From contig CAJCDH010000128.1 in the NCBI GenBank assembly GCA_903961095.1, positions 1-38,332 of the forward strand: 38,332 bases of DNA, given 5' to 3'. This document shows, piece after piece, positions 1 to 8,185 of the stretch (position 1 is its first letter; each line of letters opens with the position of its first letter). The stretch comes from an uncultured Burkholderiales bacterium (lineage in GTDB: Bacteria; Pseudomonadota; Gammaproteobacteria; Burkholderiales; Burkholderiaceae_C). The notes below the pieces were generated by a model. That model was given only the letters and a program-made list of their open reading frames with translations, did no database searches and had not been told where the DNA came from. Made by a program: the position numbers and the translations under genes.

Positions 1-165
1 AATGCCTGCGGTTCGACGATCTAAAGCCACTTTGCCAGCCAAAGCCGCACCACCTAATACAAGGGGGGCACAGCCAGTTAATTGAGTTGCCCAACAAATG
101 CTCAACACGGAAATCAACAATGGCATCGAAAAGTGAAAAGGGACTCTTTTTTGATCTAATGACAT
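1..165 (-). CDS. N-terminus of a small lipoprotein, likely BON-domain/DolP (YraP)-like; truncated by window edge
   Basis: Reverse-strand reading from ATG at 165: MSLDQKRVPFHFSMPLLISVLSICWATQLTGCAPLVLGGAALAGKVALDRRTAGI; lipobox LTGC and 'A..GK.A.DRRT.G' typical of DolP-like lipoproteins. The C-terminal domains are not visible. Confidence 0.55.
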   Translation of the reverse strand, partial: MSLDQKRVPFHFSMPLLISVLSICWATQLTGCAPLVLGGAALAGKVALDRRTAGI

Positions 166-186
166 ATTTAAAATCCTGACTCAGAT

Positions 187-2040
187 TCAAGTTGAAGAAA
201 AAATAAATTGCGGTAAGCCCATGACCAGAAAGGGAAACCAAGAAATGATGACTGTGCCAATGAAGATGGCCAGCAACGCTGGCAATACAGATTGAATAAC
301 CTCCTTGAGCGGCTTCTTAAAGACAGCGCTTGCAAAGTAAATATTCATCCCTGCAGGAGGGCATAAAAACCCCATTTCCAAATTGGCTAGGAAAATAATA
401 CCGAAGTGAATTGGATCAATGCCATAACTCATGGCCAAGGGAAGTAACAGTGGCACCAACACAATAATGGCTGCGTATATTTCCATCAAGGCCCCAGCAA
501 AGAATAAAAATACATTGAGGGCTAACAAAAATAGATAAGGATTGGTCGTGATGCCTTGAACCCAGTCTGATGCCAAGTCTGGTATGCCAACATCAATCAA
601 ATAGTTGGTCAATCCCAAAGCCATGCCCATGATGAGCAAAATGCCACCAATCACCTGCGCTGATTGCTTGAGGCAGTGATGAAAAGTGGACAGTGACAAT
701 TCTTTGTGAAACCATGCTTGCGTGATGATGGCATAGGCCACAGTCATGGCGGCACCTTCGGTTGGCGTTGCAATACCCGAAATTAATGAACCAATGGCAA
801 CCAAAGGCGCAAGCAATTCCCATTTGGCATTCCACAAAACCAATTTCAATGGCTCGGATTCAGTTTGTGCATGCTGTATAGACACGGTACTGTTTAAAGC
901 AGACATTTTGGATGGACTTCTATTTAAAAATCCACCAAATACAAGCAAGCAAAAAATCATCAAGATGGCAGGTATCAAGCCGGCTACAAACATGGTGTTA
1001 ATTGGTACTCTGGCCATGATGGCGTACATGATGAGCGGGACCGACGGCGCTAACAAAACACCGAGTGAACTGGCACTGGTAATTAAGCCAATGCTCTTTG
1101 ACTCTGGGTAACCTACTTTGAGAAGCAATGGCAGAAGCAAACCGCCAAGCGCCAAAATCGTCACACCACTTCCGCCTGTCAATGCCGTGAAGCAGCTGCA
1201 TAGGCAAGCAACAGCCAAAATGCTGCCAATTTGTCCAGATCCGAATAGACTCGTAAACAGAATGCTTAGACGTTGCGCTGCCTTGGTGTTTGCAAAAATA
1301 AGACCAGCCAAGGTAAATAGCGGTAATGCTGGCAATGATGGATTGACCGTGATTTGATAGTGTGAAAGTGCAAGGGAGGCCATGGGAATGTTTTCAGATG
1401 AGAACAATATCCATGACAACCCGCCCAATACCAAAAAGATAGAGCCACCCAAAGCTAAAAACAAAAATAAGAGCAAACACAGAAACAGCATGGGTACTGT
1501 CATTGACTCAAGCCATTGCCCAGCATGCCAAGAAATGACAAAAGCAGCAACAATTCCTACCCATTGAGATAGCCAATGATCGTGCCATTTGAGGCCTAAC
1601 TTTAGGCCTAAGATGGAAAATCCGATGGGCATGGCACACAGAAAAACCCAAGTCGGAAGCCCGTAGGCAATGGTTTGACCAGACTCAAATTCTGTAACCA
1701 CAAGTTCGTAACATGCTTTCGCCAACAGGCCGCAAATGAAAGTTGAAAGCAAAAAGACAAAGGCCTGAGCCATCTTTTGAAAGATGGGGTTTGGGATTTC
1801 TCGCCACAATGCGCCAATACTTGTGAGGTGCCCGGTGCGCTCTGCATACACGGCCCCTGCCAGTGAAAATATCAAACCCAGGTGTTGAACAAGGACGGGT
1901 GCATTTTCGATGCCACTGCCTTGAATGGGTCGAATCAAAACTTCTAAAACTGGAATTAGTACCATGCCGCACAAGGCCAAGGCTGCAATGGCTGCGTCCC
2001 ATTGCATCCAGCCTTGCCATATTTTTCTGGGGAACTTCAT
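187..2040 (-). CDS. TRAP transporter, fused small/large permease (DctQM / TatQM-type)
   Basis: 617 aa, about 16 hydrophobic segments; N-terminal DctQ-like part followed by DctM-like 'LFTLAGLIFANT', 'GGSGVTILALGGLLLPLLLKVGYPE', 'EMGFLCPPAGMNIYFAS'. Confidence 0.9.
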   Translation of the reverse strand: MKFPRKIWQGWMQWDAAIAALALCGMVLIPVLEVLIRPIQGSGIENAPVLVQHLGLIFSLAGAVYAERTGHLTSIGALWREIPNPIFQKMAQAFVFLLSTFICGLLAKACYELVVTEFESGQTIAYGLPTWVFLCAMPIGFSILGLKLGLKWHDHWLSQWVGIVAAFVISWHAGQWLESMTVPMLFLCLLLFLFLALGGSIFLVLGGLSWILFSSENIPMASLALSHYQITVNPSLPALPLFTLAGLIFANTKAAQRLSILFTSLFGSGQIGSILAVACLCSCFTALTGGSGVTILALGGLLLPLLLKVGYPESKSIGLITSASSLGVLLAPSVPLIMYAIMARVPINTMFVAGLIPAILMIFCLLVFGGFLNRSPSKMSALNSTVSIQHAQTESEPLKLVLWNAKWELLAPLVAIGSLISGIATPTEGAAMTVAYAIITQAWFHKELSLSTFHHCLKQSAQVIGGILLIMGMALGLTNYLIDVGIPDLASDWVQGITTNPYLFLLALNVFLFFAGALMEIYAAIIVLVPLLLPLAMSYGIDPIHFGIIFLANLEMGFLCPPAGMNIYFASAVFKKPLKEVIQSVLPALLAIFIGTVIISWFPFLVMGLPQFIFSST

Positions 2041-3059
2041 TGGTTCTTGGAAGCTCTGTAGGTTTTGAGGTGTGCAAATACTTCATCAAAAGTTTCTGCT
2101 GGAACCATTTTTCCTCGAATCCGTGGGTAAAGCGCTTCGCTCAGAGCACGCCATTCTTTCAGTTGCTCAGCATTTGGTTGATTGACTTGCAGGCCACGTT
2201 TTTTCATAGCATCTACGGCCTCGTCAACCTCTTTGCGAGCTTGAGCGCGAATCACAACGCCCGCTTTGTCGGAGGCCATTTTCAATGCCGCCTGACTTTC
2301 TGGCGACATACTATCCCAGGTTTTTTTTGTCACGATAAATGCGCCCACAATAGGCGCCCAATTTATTTCCAACATGTTGGGCGCTGTGTTGTAGATTTGA
2401 GTGGCCAGCGCAAAGTAGGGCGTTGACGGCACGACATTGATCATGCCAGTTTGGATAGAGGGCAAAATATCGGTAGGTTCTAATGGAACTGGCGTGTAGC
2501 CCAAACTTTTCATAATTTCTTGTTGCTCTGCCTCAGCGCCCCATGCAAAAAACTTCATTTTTTTGAAGTCATCTGGACTGAACGCCGCTTGCTTAGAAAA
2601 GAAACGCACCCATCCTGCATCACCCCATGCCAAAACCACGTAGCCTTTATCTAAAAACTTCTTTTCCATACTGGGGCGCATTTTTTCGCGGACGTAGTCC
2701 AATTCATCCCAAGAGCGAAATGCCAAAGGAAGGTTTTGAAGGGCAGCGATAGAAGGCTCAATTTCTCTCAAACCCACCACTGACAAAAGCGCTGCCTGCA
2801 ATTGGCCAATGCGCATCCTGCGAACCATCTCAGCTTCACCGCCTTGGCTGCCATCTGTAAACACATTAAATCTGGCCGTGCCAGACTGACTTTTTTTCCA
2901 CGCGTCACCTACCTCCATGAGTTGTCGGTGATAGAGAGAATTTTTGGGTACCAAAGAGCCAATCTTCAATTGTGGATCGGCTGCGACAGCGGCACCCGCA
3001 AAGGCAGAAGTCAGCGATAAAACTAAGCAAATTCGCAACAAAAAATATCGTGTCATCAT
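2037..3059 (-). CDS. TRAP transporter substrate-binding protein (DctP/TatP-type)
   Basis: 340 aa with signal peptide; 'KIGSLVPKNSLYHRQLMEVGDAWKKSQSG', 'VPSTPYFALATQIY', 'VTKKTWDSMSPESQAALK'. ATGA overlap with the permease gene. Confidence 0.9.
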   Translation of the reverse strand: MMTRYFLLRICLVLSLTSAFAGAAVAADPQLKIGSLVPKNSLYHRQLMEVGDAWKKSQSGTARFNVFTDGSQGGEAEMVRRMRIGQLQAALLSVVGLREIEPSIAALQNLPLAFRSWDELDYVREKMRPSMEKKFLDKGYVVLAWGDAGWVRFFSKQAAFSPDDFKKMKFFAWGAEAEQQEIMKSLGYTPVPLEPTDILPSIQTGMINVVPSTPYFALATQIYNTAPNMLEINWAPIVGAFIVTKKTWDSMSPESQAALKMASDKAGVVIRAQARKEVDEAVDAMKKRGLQVNQPNAEQLKEWRALSEALYPRIRGKMVPAETFDEVFAHLKTYRASKNQ

Positions 3060-3076
3060 GAGCGGCTTTGAAGAAG

Positions 3077-4039
3077 TTAAAAAAGGTTGTCAGTACTATC
3101 GAGTAACCAGCGAGCTCTTCGAATCATGACGGTATTGATCAGGTCTGACTTGTTGTTTCCTGAATCAATCGCTTGTTTCAGCAGTTGTTCAAAAGCCGTA
3201 CGGTTTTGGGTTGCGACAGCCCAGTTTTCTGCCTTTGAAATAAGGGGTGAAATCTGACTGCCACGCCATTCAATGGCCAAGTCAAAATACTTTTCAGCAT
3301 TGACGTTTTGACCTCCTGGTTTTGCCAATTCAAGCGTTCCCATCATGCTAGCCAAAGACCCTTGGTCGTATTCAGGCTCGGCTTGCCATGCCAGCTCTGC
3401 CAAGCGCAGGACTTGGGGTAAATCGGCCACCACATCAGGCGAATCCTTGGACAAGGAAATGCCACCCGCCCAAGCCGTCATGGTCCAATATACCAAGCCT
3501 GTATCTTCAGTTTTGATTTTAAAAGCTAAACTTTTGGAGGGGTTATTGAGGTGTGCGCCCAATTGTGGGTAAAGCAAATTCAATGTTTTGAGGCCATTTG
3601 ATTTGGCCCGCATTAGGATCTTGGCAGCACGCGTTCTTAATTGAATGGCTTTTTGAAGATTGTCCGATTCAATTCTGTCGGCCTCGTCCATTAGAAAAAC
3701 AAAGGTGTATTGGGTATATCCACGAGCAACTGATTCGGCGAGCTTGGCATGGTCTGGAATTTCTTGTAACAAAGATTCCGACAATTTCAAGTGGTATGCA
3801 CTGGCGTGCATCAATAATTCGAGGTCTTCGTCTGATGCGTTTGTTTCTTTGGACAGAATATCGCCTGCATTGCGAAGCAGTAAATTTTGGACAGAACAAG
3901 CGGATAGCAAACTGAATAAAAAGATGCCAGTGATCAGGCGTTTCGCAAAATACAAGATTTGTTTGATCAACATGGCACCTTTGGACACATCATGTGTTTT
4001 GATTTGACATTTCAAGCAATGCCAATTTAGTTTCATCAC
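3077..4039 (-). CDS. TRAP transporter TatT-component family lipoprotein (TPR-like)
   Basis: Lipobox 'LLSACSVQNLLLRNAGDIL', 'SLLQEIPDHAKLAESVARGYTQYTFVFL', 'YWTMTAWAGGISLSKDSPDVVADLP', 'MMGTLELAKPGG' resemble Treponema Tp0956 (TatT). Sits directly before the TRAP binding protein. Confidence 0.8.
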   Translation of the reverse strand: MMKLNWHCLKCQIKTHDVSKGAMLIKQILYFAKRLITGIFLFSLLSACSVQNLLLRNAGDILSKETNASDEDLELLMHASAYHLKLSESLLQEIPDHAKLAESVARGYTQYTFVFLMDEADRIESDNLQKAIQLRTRAAKILMRAKSNGLKTLNLLYPQLGAHLNNPSKSLAFKIKTEDTGLVYWTMTAWAGGISLSKDSPDVVADLPQVLRLAELAWQAEPEYDQGSLASMMGTLELAKPGGQNVNAEKYFDLAIEWRGSQISPLISKAENWAVATQNRTAFEQLLKQAIDSGNNKSDLINTVMIRRARWLLDSTDNLF

Positions 4040-4562
4040 CCAGCCGCTCTACTTTGGCTAAGAAAGCGTTGTAGACAATGAGGCAAATTAACGCTGTACC
4101 AATGCCAATGGCGGTGGCCAACAATGCTGTGCCAATGCCAGCACTCACACCCTGTGGATCTGAGATGCCAGATTTTGCCAAAGCAGTGAATGTGTCAAAA
4201 ATACCCAAAATCGTACCGAGCAAACCCAGCAAGGGGGCGGCAGTCACAATGGTATCTAAGACCCAAAGATGTTGGTTCAATTGATGTTGGACACGTATGA
4301 ATGCCTGTTCAGCAACATCGTCGGCCACTTTTTGGGAGGCCTTTGGGTGCAGTCCATTTGCAAATGCATGCGCCACAACCTCGCCCACATCGCCTGATTT
4401 GAATTCAGGCAATGGGGACTTGGTTTTCAGCGCTTGAAGCAGGCTTTTAATTTGCCGGTTTGCGTGCGTGTAAAAGATCGTTCGTTCAATGGCTAGAAAA
4501 ACAGCCAGACCTAAAGCCACATATAGCAAATACAAAGACGCATCGTGCAAAAAAACCATCAT
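3990..4562 (-). CDS. exbB: MotA/TolQ/ExbB proton channel family protein
   Basis: 190 aa; 'LDTIVTAAPLLGLLGTILGIFDTFTALAKSG...VSAGIGTALLATAIGIGTALICLIVYNAFLAKVERL' is diagnostic. Confidence 0.92.
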   Translation of the reverse strand: MMVFLHDASLYLLYVALGLAVFLAIERTIFYTHANRQIKSLLQALKTKSPLPEFKSGDVGEVVAHAFANGLHPKASQKVADDVAEQAFIRVQHQLNQHLWVLDTIVTAAPLLGLLGTILGIFDTFTALAKSGISDPQGVSAGIGTALLATAIGIGTALICLIVYNAFLAKVERLGDETKLALLEMSNQNT

Positions 4563-4571
4563 GCTATTACC

Positions 4572-6947
4572 TTAGAAGTCAGAGCGCAGTGTCACGCTTG
4601 CAAAGCGAGGTGCGCCGATGTTGTAGCTGGGGTTAGAGCCAGACAAAGTGCCCAAGGGCAAGGCGCGTGCAGTGAAGCTTGAACCACTGGGTGAGTTAAT
4701 GCGCTTGTATTCGGCATTGGTCACGTTGTCCACATTCAAGCGAACTTCAGGTGACTTGAAAAAGCCTGACTCAGGCAATTTGTAACCCACTGACAAGTTC
4801 CACAATGTGTAAGGATCCATCGACTGATCGTTGACCAGCGTAGAGAATGCTTTGCCAGTGTGCTTGGCTGTGATCAGACCAGACCATGGACCTTCTTTGT
4901 AACTCAAAGCCAACGCAGCCATGATTTTGGGTGTGTCAGGCATTTGTTTGCCCGCTGTCGCTTCGGTCAAAGTGGTGCTCACTTTCAAGTCTTTTTCCAT
5001 GCGACTTTCTGTGTAAGTCAGTGAGGCGTATACAGAGAAGTTATTGTTCAACTTCTGACCCAATTCAACTTCTGCTCCCTTGAGGGTGACATCGCCCACG
5101 TTGTAATCCAAAGAAGTCAAGCTGACGGGATCCCAGGATGCAGCAATGCGGTCTTTGAAGTTCACGAGGAACAATGAGCCAGAAAATGTAGTGTCTTTGT
5201 TTTGTAAACGGTAGCCAAGATCAAAGTTGGTTGAGGTTTCGATACCAACCACTGGGTTTCTGAGGGTTGCATTGGTCAAGGTGCCGTTGACTACCGAGCC
5301 GCCAGTCCATAAATTGGAAAGCACGAAGTTGGAAGGTGCGCGGAAGTTTTCTGCCACATTGAAGAACACCGATTTCTCTACATCCAAGTTGTACTTGGCG
5401 CCAAAGCTGGGTAATACTTTGCTGTAGGTGCGCTTGATTTGGTAATCTAAATCGGCACGTCCTACGCCAAAGGTGCCGGCATTGGCATAGTTGGTGAAGT
5501 CGCGATCGATCGCAGAATTGCGAAGACCAAGTTGAATAGACAATTTGTCTTGCATCAAAGAGATACTGTCTTGTAGGTAAAGTGATGTACCTGTACTAAT
5601 TGTTTTCCAGTCTCGCGCTTGATAAGGATTGCCATCACTGCGCAGCAAATAGGCGGATTCTCTGTCTAGCCACAAATTGGAGGGGTTGCCAGCATTGTCA
5701 AAAGTAACTCGTGGGCCAGTTTGACGGTGAACTGCGCGCTCGGTCCAGTAACCCACATTGATGTTGTGATTGTCAACACGGTAATTGGCTTTGAAAGTAA
5801 CGCCGGGACGGTTGGTTTCGGTCAAGCTGCTGCCGTAGGTGAGCACTCTGTCCAGTGTGTCGCCATCGCCATTGATATCTCGCACGCGTGTGGCCATGGT
5901 GCCTGTGCCGCCTTCAGACAGCAATTGCAGCTGGCTACCACCAGTGCCGTAGCCATACCAAAAGTAGGGCTCTGCACTCAATGTCAAATCTTTATTGATT
6001 TTAAATTCTGCCTTGCTGGTAAACAAATAATTGCGGAATGGATTGATGTTAAATTGGTAAAAGCCATCAGCTGGCGAGACCTCTGTTTGTGCAGTACCAG
6101 CGACTGGCGTCAAGTGTTGTGGCACCACACTGCTAAAGTCAAAATTACGGCCATTCAGAGCAATTTGTGAGTTGCTCAATGAGCGAATGTTGTTGTTGAT
6201 CGCGTTGTTGTACAACAAACTGGCGCTCAAAAATACATCGGCATTGGGTCTAACTTCTGCAGCCAAATCAATGTGTTCGCGGTCAGCGCCACCGGGTCCT
6301 TTGAATTTATTGGCAGAGGTTTTAGAGTAAGACACAAATGCTTTTGCGTTACTGGGACCAAACTTGCCTGTATCGACACGCACAAAAGCACGCTGGTATT
6401 TCAATTGTCCGGCAGACATTGCTGCGCGCATAGAAAACTTGTCTTTCGGAGCGCATGTCACCATACCCAGATTGCCGCCTGATGCGCCTACATGGGGTGC
6501 GTCTGTATCGGCTGATCCTTGTGTCACAAATACTTCGCAAAGGTTTTCAGAGTCTGTGTATTCCTGGGGGTAGACGGCAAAGTTACCTGAGTCATTCACG
6601 GGAGCACCATTGATGGTCAAGCCCATTTGATCGCCAGCAAAGCCACGCACTCGAATGCCGCCACCAAACAAACCCGTAGCATCTGAGCTAAAAGTGTTGA
6701 CGCCAGGAAGTAAGTCAATGACTTGGAATGAATTGGCAGACGGATTCAATTTGTCCAAATAGGCACGATTGACAGCACTGCGTGCCTTGGCAGATTCTTC
6801 TTGAGCAATTAAGCCAGAATCAGTTGCACCTGCAAGGCCCTCGACATTAATTTTGCCCACATCTGTAGACTGTTGGGCCATGATGATGGGGGATGCAAAT
6901 GCCAAGCTGATGAGCAAGGCAAGTGGGGTGGGCTTGAACTTTTGCAT
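4572..6947 (-). CDS. TonB-dependent outer-membrane receptor
   Basis: Plug 'LDKLNPSANSFQVIDLLPGVNTFSSDATGLFGGGIRVRGFAGDQMGLTINGAPVNDSG', C-terminal barrel ending SVTLRSDF. Start moved to MQKFKPTPLALLISLAFASPIIMAQ at 6947 (upstream AGGAG) rather than track start 7043. Confidence 0.93.
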   Translation of the reverse strand: MQKFKPTPLALLISLAFASPIIMAQQSTDVGKINVEGLAGATDSGLIAQEESAKARSAVNRAYLDKLNPSANSFQVIDLLPGVNTFSSDATGLFGGGIRVRGFAGDQMGLTINGAPVNDSGNFAVYPQEYTDSENLCEVFVTQGSADTDAPHVGASGGNLGMVTCAPKDKFSMRAAMSAGQLKYQRAFVRVDTGKFGPSNAKAFVSYSKTSANKFKGPGGADREHIDLAAEVRPNADVFLSASLLYNNAINNNIRSLSNSQIALNGRNFDFSSVVPQHLTPVAGTAQTEVSPADGFYQFNINPFRNYLFTSKAEFKINKDLTLSAEPYFWYGYGTGGSQLQLLSEGGTGTMATRVRDINGDGDTLDRVLTYGSSLTETNRPGVTFKANYRVDNHNINVGYWTERAVHRQTGPRVTFDNAGNPSNLWLDRESAYLLRSDGNPYQARDWKTISTGTSLYLQDSISLMQDKLSIQLGLRNSAIDRDFTNYANAGTFGVGRADLDYQIKRTYSKVLPSFGAKYNLDVEKSVFFNVAENFRAPSNFVLSNLWTGGSVVNGTLTNATLRNPVVGIETSTNFDLGYRLQNKDTTFSGSLFLVNFKDRIAASWDPVSLTSLDYNVGDVTLKGAEVELGQKLNNNFSVYASLTYTESRMEKDLKVSTTLTEATAGKQMPDTPKIMAALALSYKEGPWSGLITAKHTGKAFSTLVNDQSMDPYTLWNLSVGYKLPESGFFKSPEVRLNVDNVTNAEYKRINSPSGSSFTARALPLGTLSGSNPSYNIGAPRFASVTLRSDF

Positions 6948-6967
6948 AAATAACTCCTGATTGAAAA

Positions 6968-7693
6968 TTAATTGAGAGGGAAAAAATCTAGGGTGACTGT
7001 GAATTTGTGCTGACTTTGAGCAGGCCAACTTCCCTCTGGCCAAGCCAAATAGGAGGTTCTTCTAACCGTTGCCAATGCGGCGTTATCCAGAATGATCGAG
7101 TTGCTCGACTCGTCAATGCCTGCTTCTTGCAGCAAACCGTTTCGATTCAAGACGAACCAAAGCTTCACTTTGCCGGATGGTCTTTGCAAACTGGCCTCTC
7201 TGCCAGTCGGATAACGTTTGTTGCTGTTCAATGTGGCCCTGATGCTGGCGATGTAGTTGTTCTCAAGACTGAGTGATGCGGGCGCTTGTGGGGGCGACGG
7301 TTTTGGTGCTTCCTGAGCCTGCACCACGCTAGCTGCGGGTTGAGCGGGGGGCGGGGGTAAAGCTTGTGGCGGGGCGGGGGGTAGTGGTGCTGGTGCTGGT
7401 TTCACGGCATCTACAGGGCTAATTTCCTTGATTGGCTCTGAAGGTGCTGGCGCCACTGATGGCGTTGCGGTTTTGGGTTGTGCAACAGCTTTAGGCTCAG
7501 GTGGAACGGGTTGCTTTTGCTTGATGAGTGGCTCGATAAGCGTTGTTGTGAGTTCTATGGCTTCTCTGGCTATTAACTCAGCGGGCCTTTGAAGTGACTC
7601 TGCCATTGAAAAAACCACAAACACCAACAACAAGGAACCCAAACCTGAAAGCTTGTGTCGTTCGTTGTTCAGTCGATCGATCAGGGAAATCAT
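6968..7693 (-). CDS. tonB: Energy transducer TonB
   Basis: 241 aa: N-terminal TM, Pro/Ala-rich linker, C-terminal 'YPTGREASLQRPSGKVKLWFVLNRNGLLQEAGIDESS...LDNAALATVRRTSY'. Confidence 0.9.
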   Translation of the reverse strand: MISLIDRLNNERHKLSGLGSLLLVFVVFSMAESLQRPAELIAREAIELTTTLIEPLIKQKQPVPPEPKAVAQPKTATPSVAPAPSEPIKEISPVDAVKPAPAPLPPAPPQALPPPPAQPAASVVQAQEAPKPSPPQAPASLSLENNYIASIRATLNSNKRYPTGREASLQRPSGKVKLWFVLNRNGLLQEAGIDESSNSIILDNAALATVRRTSYLAWPEGSWPAQSQHKFTVTLDFFPLN

Positions 7694-8103
7694 TTTCGTT
7701 CTCGAGCTGCCAATGAAACTTTGGCTAGGCCAGATTTTTTCAACTCGTCCATCACATCGACCAAGGTTTGAACCTCAGCGCCTTTGTCGCTGTTGACAAT
7801 GATGGCAATTTGATCGGCTTGTCCGGCTTTTAAACGGACCGCACTCGCTAAGTTACTTAATTCAATGTCTTTGCCGTCAACTTGAATGACATTTTCCTTG
7901 CCCAAGGTAATGACAACCTGAATGTCTTTGGTCTTCAGTTGTTGAACCTGTGAGGAGTTGGGTTGCTCCGTCTTGATTCCCAAAGCTGGAATCACATTGA
8001 CACTGATTAACACGAAAAAAACCAACAAAAACATCATCACATCAATCATTGGAATGATTTCAATGCGTGCCTTTTTTCTTTGAGTTTGCTGCCATTGGCG
8101 CAT
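7690..8103 (-). CDS. exbD: Biopolymer transport protein ExbD/TolR
   Basis: 137 aa; 'KARIEIIPMIDVMMFLLVFFVLISVNVIPALGI'; ATGA overlap with tonB. Confidence 0.92.
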   Translation of the reverse strand: MRQWQQTQRKKARIEIIPMIDVMMFLLVFFVLISVNVIPALGIKTEQPNSSQVQQLKTKDIQVVITLGKENVIQVDGKDIELSNLASAVRLKAGQADQIAIIVNSDKGAEVQTLVDVMDELKKSGLAKVSLAARERK

Positions 8104-8148
8104 GTGACTTAGCCGTTAAAGAATAAAGGCTGAGCATAGGAAACAAGT

Positions 8149-8166
8149 GTGACAGCAGTGTTACTT
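8149..8166 (-). promoter_or_regulatory. Candidate Pho box upstream of exbD operon (AAGTAAC-ACTG-CTGTCAC on minus strand)
   Basis: Two 7-mers at 11-bp spacing, one matching CTGTCAC exactly and one degenerate, ~46 bp before exbD start. Confidence 0.4.
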
Positions 8167-8185
8167 ATGCAGACGATGTGTCATT

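Noticed and set aside
746-1357. Plus-strand ORFs 746-1111 and 1118-1357 (also 593-835 and 998-1207)
   Set aside because: Lie opposite or out of frame within the well-supported DctQM gene; low-complexity, no family resemblance.
1863-2426. 187-aa plus-strand ORF across the DctQM/DctP junction
   Set aside because: Antisense to two clear TRAP genes; composition looks like an antisense reading rather than a protein.
5721-6170. 149-aa plus-strand ORF inside the TonB receptor
   Set aside because: Antisense shadow of a conserved receptor frame; no recognisable motif.
7300-7440. Pro/Ala-rich low-complexity DNA that looked like a repeat array
   Set aside because: Explained by the TonB periplasm-spanning proline-rich linker.
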